This document shows, one piece after another, positions 7,273 through 17,982 of a DNA stretch of 35,464 bases. The stretch is from Planctomycetota bacterium (GTDB lineage: Bacteria; Planctomycetota; Planctomycetia; Planctomycetales; Planctomycetaceae). The position numbers were made by a program, and so were the translations under genes. The notes beneath the pieces are model-generated. The model had not been told where the DNA came from and did not search any database. It saw only the letters and a program-made list of their open reading frames with translations. How positions within the stretch are numbered: position 1 is the stretch's first letter; each line of letters begins with the position of its first letter. The stretch is taken from the NCBI GenBank assembly GCA_027624335.1, contig JAQBWV010000044.1, forward strand, positions 1 to 35,464, written 5' to 3'.

Positions 7273-10200
7273 ATGGCTCGACGCGGAACCGGCTTGGCAA
7301 CGACAACTGATGCAACGACGACAAAATCGGTAAAGAGGCCCCGTAAAACGAAGGTAAGTTCCGAGTCGCACGAGATCGTCATTCGAGGCGCGCGGGAGCA
7401 TAACCTGCGTGATGTATCGCTGCGGCTGCCGAAGAACAAGCTCATCGTCATGACCGGTGTCAGTGGCTCGGGTAAGAGTTCGTTGGCGTTCGACACGCTC
7501 TATGCCGAAGGTCAGCGGCGGTACGTCGAATCGCTATCCAGTTACGCTCGGCAGTTTCTCGGACAGATGCCCAAGCCGGAAGTTGACTCGATTACCGGGC
7601 TCGCTCCGTCGATCTCGATCCAGCAGAAATCCAGTGGCCGCAACCCTCGCAGCACTGTCGGCACGATTACGGAAATCTACGATTACCTGCGAGTTCTGTT
7701 TGCCCGAGTCGGAACTCAGAGCTGTTATCAATGCGGAAAACCCGTCACCGCGCAGTCGGTCGAACTGATCATCGACACGATTTCCCGCTACGAAGACGGC
7801 ACGAAGTTCCAGCTGCTCGCCCCGATCATTCAAGGTCAGAAGGGCGAGTACCGCGACCTGTTCGACGACCTGCTCAAACAGGGCTTCGTGCGGGCCCGCG
7901 TCGATGGTGAGTTCATCCAGCTGGCCGAAGACCTGAAGCTCGACCGTCAGATGCGACACTACATCGAAGTCGTGATCGACCGACTCATCGCTGGGAAGTC
8001 GCTGCGAGCAAGACTGGCCGAGTCTGTCGAGCAGGCATTGAAACTCGGCGAAGGCAGCCTGCTCGTTGTGGTCGAGGGGCAAGGGTCGAGGGACGAGGGA
8101 CCAGGAAAGTCAGGAGCGATCGACAGCACAAAGCCTCTCGGCTCTGAGCCCTCAGCCCTCAGCCCTTCAGAGCAGCTTTTCAGTTCGCATTACGCATGCA
8201 CCGATTGCGGAATCAGTTTCGAACCGCCGTCGCCGCAGCTGTTCAGTTTCAACAGCCCCCAGGGAATGTGTCACGAGTGCAACGGGCTCGGCGATCGGTT
8301 TGAGTTTGTCCTGGATTCGCTGGTCGAGGAAGAAAAGAAGTCGCTGTGGGCAGGCTCGCTGGCGCTGCTGGGAGCTGTCAAAGGCATCGGTCGCTGGCGA
8401 CGGCACATTTATAAAGGCATCGGAGCGGCCATCGAGACGGACCTCGGTCTCAAGGAAGGCAGCTTTCTTAAGACTCCGTGGAAAGATCTGACGGACGAAG
8501 CGAAGCGACTGTTTCTGTACGGGCTGGGTGAGCGGCACATCACTTACGAGTGGGGCTATCACGGCGGCACGTGGAAACACGGCGGTACTTTCAGTGGCTT
8601 TATTCCGGAACTACTCGAAGGCTACCGCAAGACCAACAACCCGATGCGGCGACGACAGCTCGAAAAGCACATGCGCTTCGTGAAGTGCTCGAGTTGCCAC
8701 GGCAGCCGCCTCAATCGTCAGGCAGAAGCGGTCACGCTGACGACGACCAGCAAGGCATTTCTCAAACGAATGGGACAAAGTAGCCATCTTGCTTCGCTCG
8801 ATGAGCCGATCAACGACGGAACTTCGAATCTGAAAACAAAAACGCGACGGAAACCGAAAACAAAGACGCGACTGAAATCGCAAGCGGCGATCGCGTCGGC
8901 TCCTCTCAAGGAGCGAGAGGGCGACTTTGAAGAAGTTGCTCCGGCAAAGTCCGCAACGCTGAACATCTCGCAGGTCTGCGCGTTGGACATTCTGTCCGCG
9001 TGGCAGTTTTTCGAATCGCTCGCGCTGACCGAAACTCAACAGTACATCGCCGAAGAAGCCCTCAAGGAGATCCGAGGCCGGTCGGGTTTCCTGCTGAGGT
9101 GCGGGTTGAATTACCTCACGCTGGATCGAACGGCGCCGACGCTCTCCGGGGGCGAGAGTCAGCGAATCCGCCTTGCCGGGCAGATTGGCTGCGGTCTGGT
9201 CGACGTCGTTTACATTCTCGACGAGCCATCGATCGGGCTGCATCCTCGCGACAACAGAATGTTGCTCGACAGTTTGTGCGATCTGCGGGACCAGGGGAAC
9301 ACGGTCATCGTTGTTGAGCATGACGAAGAGACCATGCAGGCCGCTGACCACATCGTCGACTTCGGACCAGGACCGGGAGTCCGTGGCGGCGAGGTCGTCG
9401 TTGAAGGATCGGTCACCGACGTTAAGAAGTCGAAGAAAAGCATCACCGGCCAGTTTCTTTCCGGACGCCGCAGGATCGCTGTTCCGACAGAAAGACGTCC
9501 CGGAAACGGGCAGATCATCTCGATCAACGGGGCGACTCATCACAACCTGAAAAGTGTCAACGCGGAGTTCCCTCTCGGCTGCTTCATTTGCGTGACCGGT
9601 GCCAGTGGTTCGGGAAAAAGTTCACTTGTGAACGACATCCTCTGGCAGACGCTCAATCGAGATATCAACAAGGGCAAAGGGCTGCCTGGTGATCACGAGT
9701 CGGTGTCCGGAATCGAACATGTCGACAAGGCCATTGACATCGATCAGTCGCCGATCGGTCGCACGCCGCGATCGAATCCGGCGACGTACGTCAAACTCTT
9801 CGACCTGATTCGCGATCTTTATGCGAAGCTGCCGGAAGCAAAGATTCGCGGTTACAAGCCGGGGCGATTCAGCTTCAACGTGAGCGGTGGACGGTGCGAA
9901 GCCTGCGAAGGGCACGGTGCCAACAAACTGGAAATGGACTTCCTCGCTGACATCTGGGTGAAGTGTCTCGTGTGCGTCGGGCAGAGGTTTCACCATGAAA
10001 CTCTGGAAGTTCGGTTCAAAGGAAAGAGCATCGCCGAAGTGCTCGACATGGATGTTCAGGAAGCGTTGTCGCACTTCGCGAACGTTCCCAAAATCCACAG
10101 GCTGCTGCAGACGTTGCACGACGTCGGGCTGGACTATCTTAAGTTAGGACAGCCATCGCCGACGCTTTCCGGCGGTGAAGCTCAGCGAATCAAGCTCGCG

Positions 10201-13200
10201 CGAGAACTCGGCAAGCGGTCGACCGGGCAAACGATCTACCTGCTCGACGAACCGACAACCGGGCTGCACTTTGCCGATGTCGAGAAGCTGCTTGAAGTGC
10301 TGCACGGGTTCGTGGAGAACGGCAATACGGTGCTCGTCATTGAACACAACGTTGACGTTATCAAGACCGCCGATTGGGTGATCGATATCGGACCCGATGG
10401 CGGTTCGGGCGGCGGGACGGTTGTTTGTGCGGGGACTCCCGAGGCCGTCGCCAGTCACCCGGATTCGCATACCGGCTTCGCACTGGCTCCGCTGCTGGGA
10501 GTGAAGAGGGGCAGAGGTCGGGGATCGAGGGCCAAGGGTCTGAGTGAAGATGCCGCCCGGTGGCAGAAAGCTTCCTCTCGACTCTCAACCCTCGACCCTC
10601 GACCATCCATCACCGTTCGCGGAGCCGCTCAACACAATCTGCAACACATTGATGTCGAGTTGCCTCGCGACAGGATGAACGTGTTCTGTGGTCCGAGCGG
10701 CAGCGGTAAGACGTCGCTGGCGATGGACACGCTCTACGCTGAGGGGCAACGGCGGTATGTCGAATCTTTGTCGGCATACGCACGTCAGTTTCTGGGACAG
10801 ATGCCGAAACCTCGCGTCGACCATATTCACGGACTTCAACCATCGATTGCGATCGAGCAGAAAAGCGTCGGTGCAACGCCTCGATCAACCGTCGGAACAG
10901 TCACCGAAATCTACGACTACCTGCGGATTCTGTGGTGCCGCCTGGGGACTCAGTATTGCCCGGCGTGCCAGATTCCCGTCAAGACGCAGACCACTGACGA
11001 AGTCATCGAGCGTCTGCTGTCGCTGGATGAAGGTGCGAAAGTGTTACTGCTCGCGCCACAGGAAATTCGAGTTGGGCAAGCCTACGAACGCCTGTGGGAC
11101 AATCTTCGCGAGCAGGGTTTCGCGCGAGTCCGCATTGATGGCACAACGCATCGTCTGGAAGACGTTCCGGAGATCGATCGCAAGCGTAAGCACAACGTCG
11201 AAGTCGTCGTCGATCGAATCACGGTGAAGCGTCAGCAGCGGTCTCGGATCGCCGATTCCGTGGAAACTGCAATCGGACTCGGACGGGGCGTCCTGCGAAC
11301 GGCCCTTGTCGATGACAAGCGGGACGAGCCCGACTGGGACGTTGATTCGTACAGCCTGTTCCGAGCGTGTGAAGAATGTGGTCGCAGTTTCGAAGAGCTG
11401 ATCCCCAACAACTTTTCATTCAACAGCCCGCAGGGATGGTGCATTGAATGTGAGGGCCTGGGCGTTCAACAGGGAACTGATTTGAAAGTGTTGCTCAGCG
11501 ATCCGCAACGGTCGTTGGAAGACGCCGCGGTGGCCGTCTGGCCGGACCCGAAGACCAGTTCAGTATTCCGGGCTATGCTGCAGGCGATGTCGAGCAGCGT
11601 CGGCATCCCGCTGGATGTTCCGTTCGCTCAGCTGGAACCCGTACAGCGTCGCCAGATTCTGTACGGCACTGGCGACCGGTGGTTTGGGGTCGGGGCTGAG
11701 GGACAAGGGACAAGGGACGAGAGAAAGAAGTCTGGTCAGCAGGAACCCTCGGCCCCTTTCCGTTTTCAATACAAAGGGCTGTTCCCGGCAGTCGATGAAG
11801 CATCGCGAGTCTCTTACCAGCATCGTCGGCATCTTTCTGAACTCGTCGGCGAAATTCCCTGTTCCACCTGCGACGGTAGCCGGACTCGGGACGACGCGGC
11901 GAACATGCGGTTTCAGGGAAAGACACTGCAGCAGGTTTGCGAGATGCCGCTGGGGCAGGCGCTGACATTTCTCAAGAAGATTCGATTGACCGGTGACGAC
12001 AAACGAGTGGCGGGCGACCTGCTGGAAGAAGCGCGCGGGAGGATGTCGTTTCTTGTCGAGGTCGGATTGGATTATCTCACGCTGCAACGATCACTGCCGA
12101 CGTTGTCCGGCGGTGAGACGCAGCGCATTCGGCTGGCTGGTCAAATCGGCCGCGCGTTGACCGGTGTGCTGTACGTTCTCGACGAGCCGACGATCGGTCT
12201 GCATCCTCGCGACAATGCTCGGCTGCTGTCAGCGCTGCATCGACTGAGAGATCTCGGCAACACGCTGGTGCTCGTCGAGCATGATCGAGAAGTCATCGCC
12301 TCGGCAGATCGAGTCTACGACTTCGGCCCCGGCGCGGGCCGCTTCGGCGGGACGATCACCGAACAGGGAACGCCAAAACAGGTTTCCCGTCGCATGAGGT
12401 CTCTGACCGGCGAGTACCTCGGCGGCAAGCGACAGATCCTGATTCCCGTTGAGCGCCGGATGGCGGCAAGGGATGCGGGACAGGAGCTGATGGCCAAGGG
12501 GAAACAGAATTCAGCCCTTGCCGCTAAGCCCTCGACTCCCGGCCCTCCGAGTGGCTGGCTGGAACTGCTCGGAGCGAGACTCAATAACCTGCGGGATGTT
12601 GATCTTCGCATTCCACTCGGAACGTTTACCGTTGTGACAGGTGTGTCCGGTTCGGGGAAGAGTTCGCTGATTGAGGACACGCTGGCGAAAGCGCTCGTCA
12701 AGCATTTTCATCGTGCCAACGAGCAACCCGGTCCTTATGACAAACTGAAGGGACTCGGGCTGGTCAACAAGGCGATCGTCGTCGATCAGGCTCCACTGGG
12801 CAGCACGCCGAAGTCGAACCCCGGAACTTACACCGGAGTGTTTGACCTTATCCGCGAACTGTTCTGTCGGCTGCCGGATTCGAAAGTTCGCGGCTATCGA
12901 CCGGGGCGGTTCAGTTTCAATCGCCCGGGCGGACGGTGCGACGCGTGCGAAGGCGACGGTCAGAAAAAGATCGAGATGCACTTCCTGCCCGACGTGTGGG
13001 TGGAATGCGACGAGTGTCGCGGTCTGCGTTACAACCGCGAAACCCTGGCGGTGAAGTATCGAGGTCACTCGATCGCCGATGTACTCAACCTGTCTATCGG
13101 GCAGTGTCAGGAACTCTTCGAGAACATTCCGAAGATTCGCAGAACAATGTCGACTCTGTGTGCGATCGGGCTCGACTATCTGACGCTCGGACAATCAGCA

Positions 13201-14778
13201 ATAACGCTGTCTGGCGGTGAAGCTCAGCGAGTGAAACTCGCAGCGGAACTCGCAAGACCTAACACCGGCAAGACGGTCTATATCCTCGACGAACCGACAA
13301 CCGGTCTGCACTTCGACGATATCGATAAGCTGCTGAAAGTGCTGAACAGCCTTGTCGAAGCTGGCAACACGGTGATCGTCATTGAGCACAATCTTGACGT
13401 CATCAAGACCGCTGACTGGGTCATCGATCTCGGACCGGAAGCCGGAATTGGCGGCGGCTGGATTGTCGCTGAAGGGACGCCCGAGGATGTGGCTGTAAAG
13501 GCCGGAGGGACGAGAGGCGAGGCACGAGTGATGAAGGATGATACTTCCCTGATGCGCTCGCATACGGCCGAGCAGCTGGTGAGTGTGCTGGCGACGGGGC
13601 GGCGCGGGACACGTGAAGTATTCGACGCGGCGGCTGAAGGAAAGAAACGAGAAGGTGACCTCACGATGGCCCAGGTCGGCAAAGATGCGAAGATGCCCTG
13701 GGAGGCCAACGGTCGAAAGTGGCACACTCGCGACCGCATCGCGCACTCGGGGAAAGCCTGTCAGTGGGAAGGAGACGCTCTGGAAACGATCGTCGAGCAA
13801 CTGACTTCGGACAGGTCAGCGGCGGACTCGAAGCCAGAACCGGCCAAAAAGAAAAAGGTGACGCGAAGGAAGAAACCGGCGGCCACTGCGGCGCTGATGA
13901 GCGGCAGCGATCTTTTGAAAGTTCACGAAGCGGCTTCGCGCCAGGAAGACAACGCCCTCGGCTCTCTGCCTTCGGCCCTTGAGCCTGCCCTCACTCTCAA
14001 AACCAACTGGAACGATTCGTCGACGGTCGAAGTCACCGGCGATGACAAAAGATACGGCTGGTTCATGCACGCGCTGACGCGAGATGAGTGGCTGCTGAAG
14101 CTTTACTTTCGAGTCCAGCGGGACTGCTTCGATCAGGATGAACTGGCAGCCAGTCTGGCTTTGAAATCAATCGACGATCTCAATGAGTTGCCGATTTACG
14201 GTCGGTCGGAACGGGTCCGAGTCAAGAATAAGCCAGCCGGATATCAGGAAGTCATGATCACGATCCACTGGCTGACCGAAATCGACACGACAGCATTTCG
14301 GGAGTTTCTGAACGCCGCGCGCCAGTCATATATCGAGCGGGTCGAGGCGACGTCGACGGATCTCAAAGACGTCTCACCGTGGAAGGTGCTCGGTCGAAAG
14401 TGGCATCTGATGCGGAAAGGCTTTCCGGCGGAGAAGCGTCCGAAATGGAAGCAGGAAGTTCTGGAAACGCTGCTCGAAGTTTTCGACAAGGTCATCCCGG
14501 ATGGAGACGTCATCTGGAACGAACGAGCGTACGTGCGGTATCGCCAGCCAGGCAGCAAAGATGACTGGGCCGTCATCTGCACGAAACGTCGAGTCGGCAT
14601 CGACCTGGTCATTACACCGAACGACGAATCACTAGGCGCTGGAAGCGTTGCCGACCTTGCCACCGAACACGAAGCCGTCCAGGCAAAGAACGGCAAGCCA
14701 GCAATCCGATTGCGATTCGACCAGCTCGCTCAGGTGAAGTCGCCGAAGCTGCGAGAGTTCCTGAAGAAGTGCCTGTAG
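7273..14778 (+). CDS. uvrA: Tandem-fused excinuclease UvrA with extra C-terminus
   Basis: UvrA scans DNA for damage and loads UvrB in nucleotide excision repair. A normal UvrA is about 950 residues; this 2501-residue protein holds two. Copy 1 (about 30-1085) has Walker [10 protein letters not shown] near 62, signature LSGGESQRI near 623, second Walker [10 protein letters not shown] at 776, the CEACEGHG...CLVC zinc module near 875 and second signature LSGGEAQRI near 965. Copy 2 (about 1113-2078) has Walker [10 protein letters not shown] near 1140, signature near 1610, Walker A near 1790, zinc module CDACEGDG...CDEC and signature near 1980. All four ATPase sites look intact. Residues 2079-2501 are an additional region absent from ordinary UvrA. 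Heptamer-repeat inserts fall in linkers. ATG at 7273 is preferred to an in-frame TTG at 7258; no clear SD supports either. Tandem UvrA fusions are also known in Chlamydia. Confidence 0.95.
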   Translation: MARRGTGLATTTDATTTKSVKRPRKTKVSSESHEIVIRGAREHNLRDVSLRLPKNKLIVMTGVSGSGKSSLAFDTLYAEGQRRYVESLSSYARQFLGQMPKPEVDSITGLAPSISIQQKSSGRNPRSTVGTITEIYDYLRVLFARVGTQSCYQCGKPVTAQSVELIIDTISRYEDGTKFQLLAPIIQGQKGEYRDLFDDLLKQGFVRARVDGEFIQLAEDLKLDRQMRHYIEVVIDRLIAGKSLRARLAESVEQALKLGEGSLLVVVEGQGSRDEGPGKSGAIDSTKPLGSEPSALSPSEQLFSSHYACTDCGISFEPPSPQLFSFNSPQGMCHECNGLGDRFEFVLDSLVEEEKKSLWAGSLALLGAVKGIGRWRRHIYKGIGAAIETDLGLKEGSFLKTPWKDLTDEAKRLFLYGLGERHITYEWGYHGGTWKHGGTFSGFIPELLEGYRKTNNPMRRRQLEKHMRFVKCSSCHGSRLNRQAEAVTLTTTSKAFLKRMGQSSHLASLDEPINDGTSNLKTKTRRKPKTKTRLKSQAAIASAPLKEREGDFEEVAPAKSATLNISQVCALDILSAWQFFESLALTETQQYIAEEALKEIRGRSGFLLRCGLNYLTLDRTAPTLSGGESQRIRLAGQIGCGLVDVVYILDEPSIGLHPRDNRMLLDSLCDLRDQGNTVIVVEHDEETMQAADHIVDFGPGPGVRGGEVVVEGSVTDVKKSKKSITGQFLSGRRRIAVPTERRPGNGQIISINGATHHNLKSVNAEFPLGCFICVTGASGSGKSSLVNDILWQTLNRDINKGKGLPGDHESVSGIEHVDKAIDIDQSPIGRTPRSNPATYVKLFDLIRDLYAKLPEAKIRGYKPGRFSFNVSGGRCEACEGHGANKLEMDFLADIWVKCLVCVGQRFHHETLEVRFKGKSIAEVLDMDVQEALSHFANVPKIHRLLQTLHDVGLDYLKLGQPSPTLSGGEAQRIKLARELGKRSTGQTIYLLDEPTTGLHFADVEKLLEVLHGFVENGNTVLVIEHNVDVIKTADWVIDIGPDGGSGGGTVVCAGTPEAVASHPDSHTGFALAPLLGVKRGRGRGSRAKGLSEDAARWQKASSRLSTLDPRPSITVRGAAQHNLQHIDVELPRDRMNVFCGPSGSGKTSLAMDTLYAEGQRRYVESLSAYARQFLGQMPKPRVDHIHGLQPSIAIEQKSVGATPRSTVGTVTEIYDYLRILWCRLGTQYCPACQIPVKTQTTDEVIERLLSLDEGAKVLLLAPQEIRVGQAYERLWDNLREQGFARVRIDGTTHRLEDVPEIDRKRKHNVEVVVDRITVKRQQRSRIADSVETAIGLGRGVLRTALVDDKRDEPDWDVDSYSLFRACEECGRSFEELIPNNFSFNSPQGWCIECEGLGVQQGTDLKVLLSDPQRSLEDAAVAVWPDPKTSSVFRAMLQAMSSSVGIPLDVPFAQLEPVQRRQILYGTGDRWFGVGAEGQGTRDERKKSGQQEPSAPFRFQYKGLFPAVDEASRVSYQHRRHLSELVGEIPCSTCDGSRTRDDAANMRFQGKTLQQVCEMPLGQALTFLKKIRLTGDDKRVAGDLLEEARGRMSFLVEVGLDYLTLQRSLPTLSGGETQRIRLAGQIGRALTGVLYVLDEPTIGLHPRDNARLLSALHRLRDLGNTLVLVEHDREVIASADRVYDFGPGAGRFGGTITEQGTPKQVSRRMRSLTGEYLGGKRQILIPVERRMAARDAGQELMAKGKQNSALAAKPSTPGPPSGWLELLGARLNNLRDVDLRIPLGTFTVVTGVSGSGKSSLIEDTLAKALVKHFHRANEQPGPYDKLKGLGLVNKAIVVDQAPLGSTPKSNPGTYTGVFDLIRELFCRLPDSKVRGYRPGRFSFNRPGGRCDACEGDGQKKIEMHFLPDVWVECDECRGLRYNRETLAVKYRGHSIADVLNLSIGQCQELFENIPKIRRTMSTLCAIGLDYLTLGQSAITLSGGEAQRVKLAAELARPNTGKTVYILDEPTTGLHFDDIDKLLKVLNSLVEAGNTVIVIEHNLDVIKTADWVIDLGPEAGIGGGWIVAEGTPEDVAVKAGGTRGEARVMKDDTSLMRSHTAEQLVSVLATGRRGTREVFDAAAEGKKREGDLTMAQVGKDAKMPWEANGRKWHTRDRIAHSGKACQWEGDALETIVEQLTSDRSAADSKPEPAKKKKVTRRKKPAATAALMSGSDLLKVHEAASRQEDNALGSLPSALEPALTLKTNWNDSSTVEVTGDDKRYGWFMHALTRDEWLLKLYFRVQRDCFDQDELAASLALKSIDDLNELPIYGRSERVRVKNKPAGYQEVMITIHWLTEIDTTAFREFLNAARQSYIERVEATSTDLKDVSPWKVLGRKWHLMRKGFPAEKRPKWKQEVLETLLEVFDKVIPDGDVIWNERAYVRYRQPGSKDDWAVICTKRRVGIDLVITPNDESLGAGSVADLATEHEAVQAKNGKPAIRLRFDQLAQVKSPKLREFLKKCL
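8073..8168 (+). repeat. Heptamer repeat insert A in uvrA
   Basis: A G-rich left arm of AGGGNCR-type heptamers (8081-8105) faces a C-rich right arm of CCCTCAG heptamers (8134-8168), separated by about 28 bases. The arms are imperfect inverse complements. It encodes a low-complexity stretch ([10 protein letters not shown]...SALSPSEQL) inside the UvrB/DNA-binding insertion region of copy 1, keeping the frame open. Confidence 0.7.
8785..8950 (+). other. Lys/Arg-rich insert in UvrA copy 1
   Basis: Residues about 505-560 ([18 protein letters not shown] and flanks) are low complexity and strongly basic. They sit between the third zinc-knuckle segment and the LNISQVCAL helix before the signature domain, where UvrA proteins usually have only a short linker. 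Copy 2 lacks it. Nonspecific DNA contact is a possible effect, by inference. Confidence 0.55.
10506..10606 (+). repeat. Heptamer repeat insert B in uvrA
   Basis: Left arm G-rich heptamers (10506-10541, AGGGCCA AGGGTCT type) face right arm C-rich heptamers (10572-10606, CCCTCGA CCCTCGA type). It forms the linker between UvrA copy 1 and copy 2 and encodes an Arg/Gly/Ser-rich segment. Confidence 0.7.
11684..11761 (+). repeat. Heptamer repeat insert C in uvrA
   Basis: AGGGACA AGGGACA AGGGACG heptamers (about 11699-11720) are followed about 25 bases later by a short C-rich arm (CCCTCGG CCCCTTTCC). The encoded stretch is [14 protein letters not shown], in copy 2 before the FQYKGLFP segment. The same GQG(S/T)RDE peptide appears in insert A, because both arise from the same heptamers in the same frame. 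Confidence 0.65.
12471..12548 (+). repeat. Heptamer repeat insert D in uvrA
   Basis: A degenerate G-rich left arm (12471-12502) faces a C-rich right arm (12510-12548) with seven-base spacing of CCC triplets. It lies just before the second half of copy 2 (before [17 protein letters not shown]), again an inter-domain linker. Confidence 0.55.
13501..13530 (+). repeat. Heptamer G-rich half insert E in uvrA
   Basis: GGAGGGA CGAGAGG CGAGGCA CGAG keeps the seven-base period but has no adjacent C-rich arm. It marks the junction between the second UvrA copy and the extra C-terminal region. Insert F downstream could be its partner arm. Confidence 0.45.
13951..14000 (+). repeat. Heptamer C-rich half insert F in uvrA
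   Basis: GCCCTCG GCTCTCT GCCTTCG GCCCTTG and following bases form a C-rich heptamer run without a nearby G-rich arm. It encodes a short Leu/Ser/Pro-rich spacer inside the C-terminal extension. Confidence 0.5.
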
Positions 14779-14795
14779 GTCAGGCTCTGCCTGAC
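14779..14795. terminator. Short perfect hairpin between convergent uvrA and serA
   Basis: GTCAGGC (14779-14785), loop TCT, GCCTGAC (14789-14795), starting at the base after the uvrA stop codon. There is no U-tract on either strand, so it may be a weak terminator or a REP-like palindrome rather than a classical terminator. Confidence 0.4.
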
Positions 14796-14823
14796 GAAGT
14801 CGCTTTGGCAGGCCATGACAACG

Positions 14824-16473
14824 TCACTTGGCGCTGTCGAGCCACGGAAGAGGTTCGCCGGATGGTGGGAGCGTGACGAGTTCCACTCCTGTGACTGCGG
14901 CGTGAGCCAGCACTTCCTCGGCAGCTTCCTTTGACGGAACACTGTCAAGATTCAGGACGGCAATCGCTTCCCCACCGTTGTCCTCACGACCGAGCGACAT
15001 ATGGGAAATGTTGACGCCGTGATTGCCACAGACGGTTCCGATAAAGCCAATCAGGCCTGGCTTGTCCTGATGGCGGAAGATCAGAAGCTGACCGTCCAGA
15101 TACGCGTCGAGGTGGAATCCGTCGAGCCGGACCAGTCTCAGGAAACGATCGCCAAAGATTGTGCCGGAAACGCTGAACTCGCCGTTGTCTGTCACGAGAG
15201 TCGTGGTCACGATTGAAGTGAAGTCGCCCGCTTCCCGCGAAGACGATTCCGTAATCTGAATGCCTCGTTCGCGAGCGATCGATTCCGCGTTGATGATATT
15301 CGCAGGTTCTTCCGCTCCAGAACTCAGCAGCCCGGCGATATAGGCCGAGGTGATCAGCCGGGTCTTCTTTTCAGAGACTTCTCCGCGATAAGCGATTTTC
15401 GCTTCCTGAATTCCAGCTGACTGAAAACGCTGTTTCAACAGCTGAGTCTGCAACAGGCCGAGTCGGTAGCCGAGGTCAAGATAGGCGCGGGATTCCTGCA
15501 GCTCCGGCCCGGAAATGGGAGCCATGTTGATCGCGTGTCGAACTTCGTTATTGACCAGGAAGGCGGAGATGATTTCAGCAGCTTCGACGGCGACTGATTC
15601 CTGAGCCTCGGCAGTCGACGCTCCCAGGTGCGGTGTCGTAATGATGTTGTCGACGCCGCGAATCGGATCATCTTTGGCCGGTGGTTCCTGTGGGTAAACA
15701 TCGAGTGCCGCTCCAGCAATTGTGCCAGCTCGTACGGCGGCGATAAGGTCGGCTTCGTCGACGATGCCGCCTCGGGCACAGTTGATGATGCGAGCGCCCG
15801 GACGCATTCGCTGCATTCGTTCGGCGTTGATCAGACCGCGAGTTTCTTCGGTCAGCGGCGTGTGGACGGAAAGGTAATCGCACTTGTCAATGACGTCGTC
15901 GACTTCGCGATAAAGTTCAATGCCGAACTCGCGGGCACGTTCTTCAGAGAGGAACGGGTCGTACCCGATGACCTTCATCTCAAATGCGAGAGCTCGCCTG
16001 GCGAGCGTCAAACCGATCCTGCCCAGACCGATCACAGCCAGCGTCTTGCCAGCGAGTTGCGAACCGGTGTACTTACTCCGATCCCAGCCTCCGGCCTTCA
16101 TGGTCGCTGCTGCCTGCGGGATATTTCGAGAAAGCGACGCCATCAGGGCGAAAGCGTGTTCGGCGGTGCTCGTTGTGTTTCCGGCCGGCGTGTTCATCAC
16201 GATGATGCCTTCACGCGTGGCGGCATCCAGATCGACGTTGTCGACACCGACGCCCGCTCGCACGATGACTTTCAAGCGAGGCTGTCCTGCGAGAACTTCA
16301 GCAGTCAACTTCGTACCGCTGCGAATGATGACGCCGTCGACTTCCTGCAGTTGTTCGCGGACGTTCTCCGGCGAGCCCATCACGATCTCCAGTTCCGGCG
16401 ATTCCTGCAGAATCGCCAGGCCAGCGTCGGACAGATTGTCGGTGATCAGGATGCGAAGTTTTGAATCATTCAT
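14824..16473 (-). CDS. serA: D-3-phosphoglycerate dehydrogenase
   Basis: First step of phosphorylated serine synthesis: 3-phosphoglycerate plus NAD+ to 3-phosphohydroxypyruvate, in the cytoplasm. At 549 residues it is the long form known from Mycobacterium and Bacillus. The order is substrate domain, NAD domain with GLGRIG at 149-154, the catalytic Arg in INCARGGIVDE, the catalytic His in TPHLGASTAEAQ, an intervening allosteric substrate-binding domain, and a C-terminal ACT domain (LIFRHQDKPGLIGFIG onward) that in relatives senses serine. The frame extends to 16566, but the family N-terminus MNDSKLRILITDNLS begins at 16473, so that ATG is used. No Shine-Dalgarno sequence precedes it. It lies 303 bases downstream of a sugar aminotransferase gene on the same strand, with a hairpin between them, so it is probably transcribed separately. 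Confidence 0.96.
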   Translation of the reverse strand: MNDSKLRILITDNLSDAGLAILQESPELEIVMGSPENVREQLQEVDGVIIRSGTKLTAEVLAGQPRLKVIVRAGVGVDNVDLDAATREGIIVMNTPAGNTTSTAEHAFALMASLSRNIPQAAATMKAGGWDRSKYTGSQLAGKTLAVIGLGRIGLTLARRALAFEMKVIGYDPFLSEERAREFGIELYREVDDVIDKCDYLSVHTPLTEETRGLINAERMQRMRPGARIINCARGGIVDEADLIAAVRAGTIAGAALDVYPQEPPAKDDPIRGVDNIITTPHLGASTAEAQESVAVEAAEIISAFLVNNEVRHAINMAPISGPELQESRAYLDLGYRLGLLQTQLLKQRFQSAGIQEAKIAYRGEVSEKKTRLITSAYIAGLLSSGAEEPANIINAESIARERGIQITESSSREAGDFTSIVTTTLVTDNGEFSVSGTIFGDRFLRLVRLDGFHLDAYLDGQLLIFRHQDKPGLIGFIGTVCGNHGVNISHMSLGREDNGGEAIAVLNLDSVPSKEAAEEVLAHAAVTGVELVTLPPSGEPLPWLDSAK

Positions 16474-16776
16474 AGTGCTGAAAACTGTCGAAGTGTTTGA
16501 GTTGACGAGGTGGAAAATGGACGAATGTGTTCCGGAAACGGCTCCCAAACGTCCTGCGCGAGTCATAATCGCCGCATCGAACGAACAAAAGGGTCAGGCC
16601 GACGTTTCGACGGAAATTGCTGTCATGATGTTCGTGAAAGCTCAGGAAGTTCCTCGAATCTGAAAACGATCGACCCGGGAAACAGGAAACGGGCATGGAA
16701 CCCGCATTGGGTAGTCATGCCCGCTTTTGTGAACTGGACCGTGGAGCCCGGAATTCCGAGCCGCACTGGAGGTCGA
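16474..16776 (-). other. Intergenic region between aminotransferase gene and serA
   Basis: About 300 bases. The distal part (relative to serA) holds the terminator-like hairpin at 16690-16728. The rest should hold the serA promoter, but I found no convincing promoter pair, ACT-linked serine leader or small gene in it. Confidence 0.45.
16690..16728 (-). terminator. Two-level hairpin terminator of the DegT-family gene
   Basis: CGGGCATG (16690-16697) pairs with CATGCCCG (16716-16723), and the interior ACCC (16700-16703) pairs with GGGT (16709-16712), giving a stacked stem-loop. On the minus strand it is followed by the pyrimidine-rich TTTCCTGTTTCCC; on the plus strand by CTTTT. It lies about 50 bases past the stop of the aminotransferase gene, in the right place for its terminator. 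Confidence 0.6.
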
Positions 16777-17982
16777 TCATGCGGCTTTCGAATCCGGAAG
16801 ATTGAACGGGAATGAAACCGTCGCTGATTTGCCAGCGTCGAGTGCCGTTGCCAGTCCTGCGACTACCCGGTCCTGCTGTGCTTCGGTCAACTCAGCAAAG
16901 ATTGGCAATGAGAGCACCTCCGCAGAGGCACGTTCCGACTCAGGCAATTCGCCCTGTTTATAGCCAAGCCCTGCGAAACACTCCTGCAGGTGCAGCGGTG
17001 TCGGGTAGTAAACCGCACTTCCGATCTGCTGCTCTCGCAGCGACTGCTGCAGTTCGTCGCGACGACCCTCGCCAACGCGGAGTGTGTACTGGTTAAACAC
17101 GTGCCTTCGGCCAGGCTTCGTGACAGGCAGAACAACCCGGTCGGTGATGTTCTGGTCCTCACAGAGAGCTGTGTACCGGGCGGCATTGGTGATACGGGCC
17201 TCGGTCCATTGCTCCAGGTGCCGCAGTTTCACTCGCAGGACTGCGGCCTGCAACGCGTCGAGGCGGCTGTTGAATCCAATTTCTTTGTGCGTGTATCCGC
17301 CGAGATCTCCGTGGACTCGCAGTCGCCGCATTTTGCCAGCAAGTTCGGAGTCATCCGTTGTGATGATGCCGCCGTCGCCAGCTGCACCGAGATTCTTTGT
17401 CGGGAAAAAGCTGAAACAGCCCGTATGCCCAAGAACTCCCGCTCGGCGACCGTTGTATTCGGCGCCGATGGCCTGACAGGCGTCTTCAATCACGAACAGA
17501 CCATGCTGAGTGGCGATTCTCCAGATGGGATCCATGTCTGCGCACTGGCCGAAAATATGCACCGGCATGATCGCGCGCGTCTTCGACGTGACTGCCGCCT
17601 CGATTGCTTCGGGATCGATGTTGTACGTGTCGGGCAGCACGTCGACGAAAACGGGAGTTGCCCCCGTGCGGCAGATCGCTCCCGCCGTGGCGAAAAAAGT
17701 GAACGGAGACGTAATGACTTCGTCACCAGGCCCAAGGTCGAGACCCATCAGCGATAGCAGCAGCGCATCGGACCCGGACGCGCAGCCAATGGCGTCGCGT
17801 GAGTCGCAATACTCAGCGATTTCAAATTCAAGCTCGGAGACTTCATCTCCGAGTACAAACGTCTGGCTCTCGAAAACCCGTTCGACCGCAGCATTAATTT
17901 CGGGGCGAATCGTCTGAAATTGAGCCTTCAGATCGATAAACGGAACAGGTTCAGGCGAGGCTGACGGGATTACCTCGGTCAT
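16777..17982 (-). CDS. DegT/DnrJ/EryC1/StrS sugar aminotransferase (WbpE-like)
   Basis: PLP enzymes of this family transfer an amino group to a keto-sugar nucleotide for surface polysaccharides or glycans. The 401-residue protein begins with the family opening PFIDLKAQF, then [11 protein letters not shown], the phosphate-binding [31 protein letters not shown], the cofactor Asp in [13 protein letters not shown] (about 167) and the Schiff-base lysine in [14 protein letters not shown] (about K196). The order and spacing, including GQCADMD, match WbpE from Pseudomonas, which makes a UDP-3-amino-glucuronate derivative. The exact sugar cannot be settled here. An ATG at 17994 is also possible, but the one at 17982 has GGAG six bases upstream. 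No other sugar-nucleotide gene is adjacent, so the pathway partners lie elsewhere. Confidence 0.92.
   Translation of the reverse strand: MTEVIPSASPEPVPFIDLKAQFQTIRPEINAAVERVFESQTFVLGDEVSELEFEIAEYCDSRDAIGCASGSDALLLSLMGLDLGPGDEVITSPFTFFATAGAICRTGATPVFVDVLPDTYNIDPEAIEAAVTSKTRAIMPVHIFGQCADMDPIWRIATQHGLFVIEDACQAIGAEYNGRRAGVLGHTGCFSFFPTKNLGAAGDGGIITTDDSELAGKMRRLRVHGDLGGYTHKEIGFNSRLDALQAAVLRVKLRHLEQWTEARITNAARYTALCEDQNITDRVVLPVTKPGRRHVFNQYTLRVGEGRRDELQQSLREQQIGSAVYYPTPLHLQECFAGLGYKQGELPESERASAEVLSLPIFAELTEAQQDRVVAGLATALDAGKSATVSFPFNLPDSKAA

Noticed and set aside
8611..9543. 310-codon open frame on the minus strand
   Set aside because: Antisense to conserved UvrA copy 1 sequence; no protein-like features. 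Other long antisense frames in uvrA (e.g. 12511-13194, 13195-13800) were rejected for the same reason.
15628..16464. 278-codon plus-strand frame
   Set aside because: Antisense to serA; no recognisable motif.
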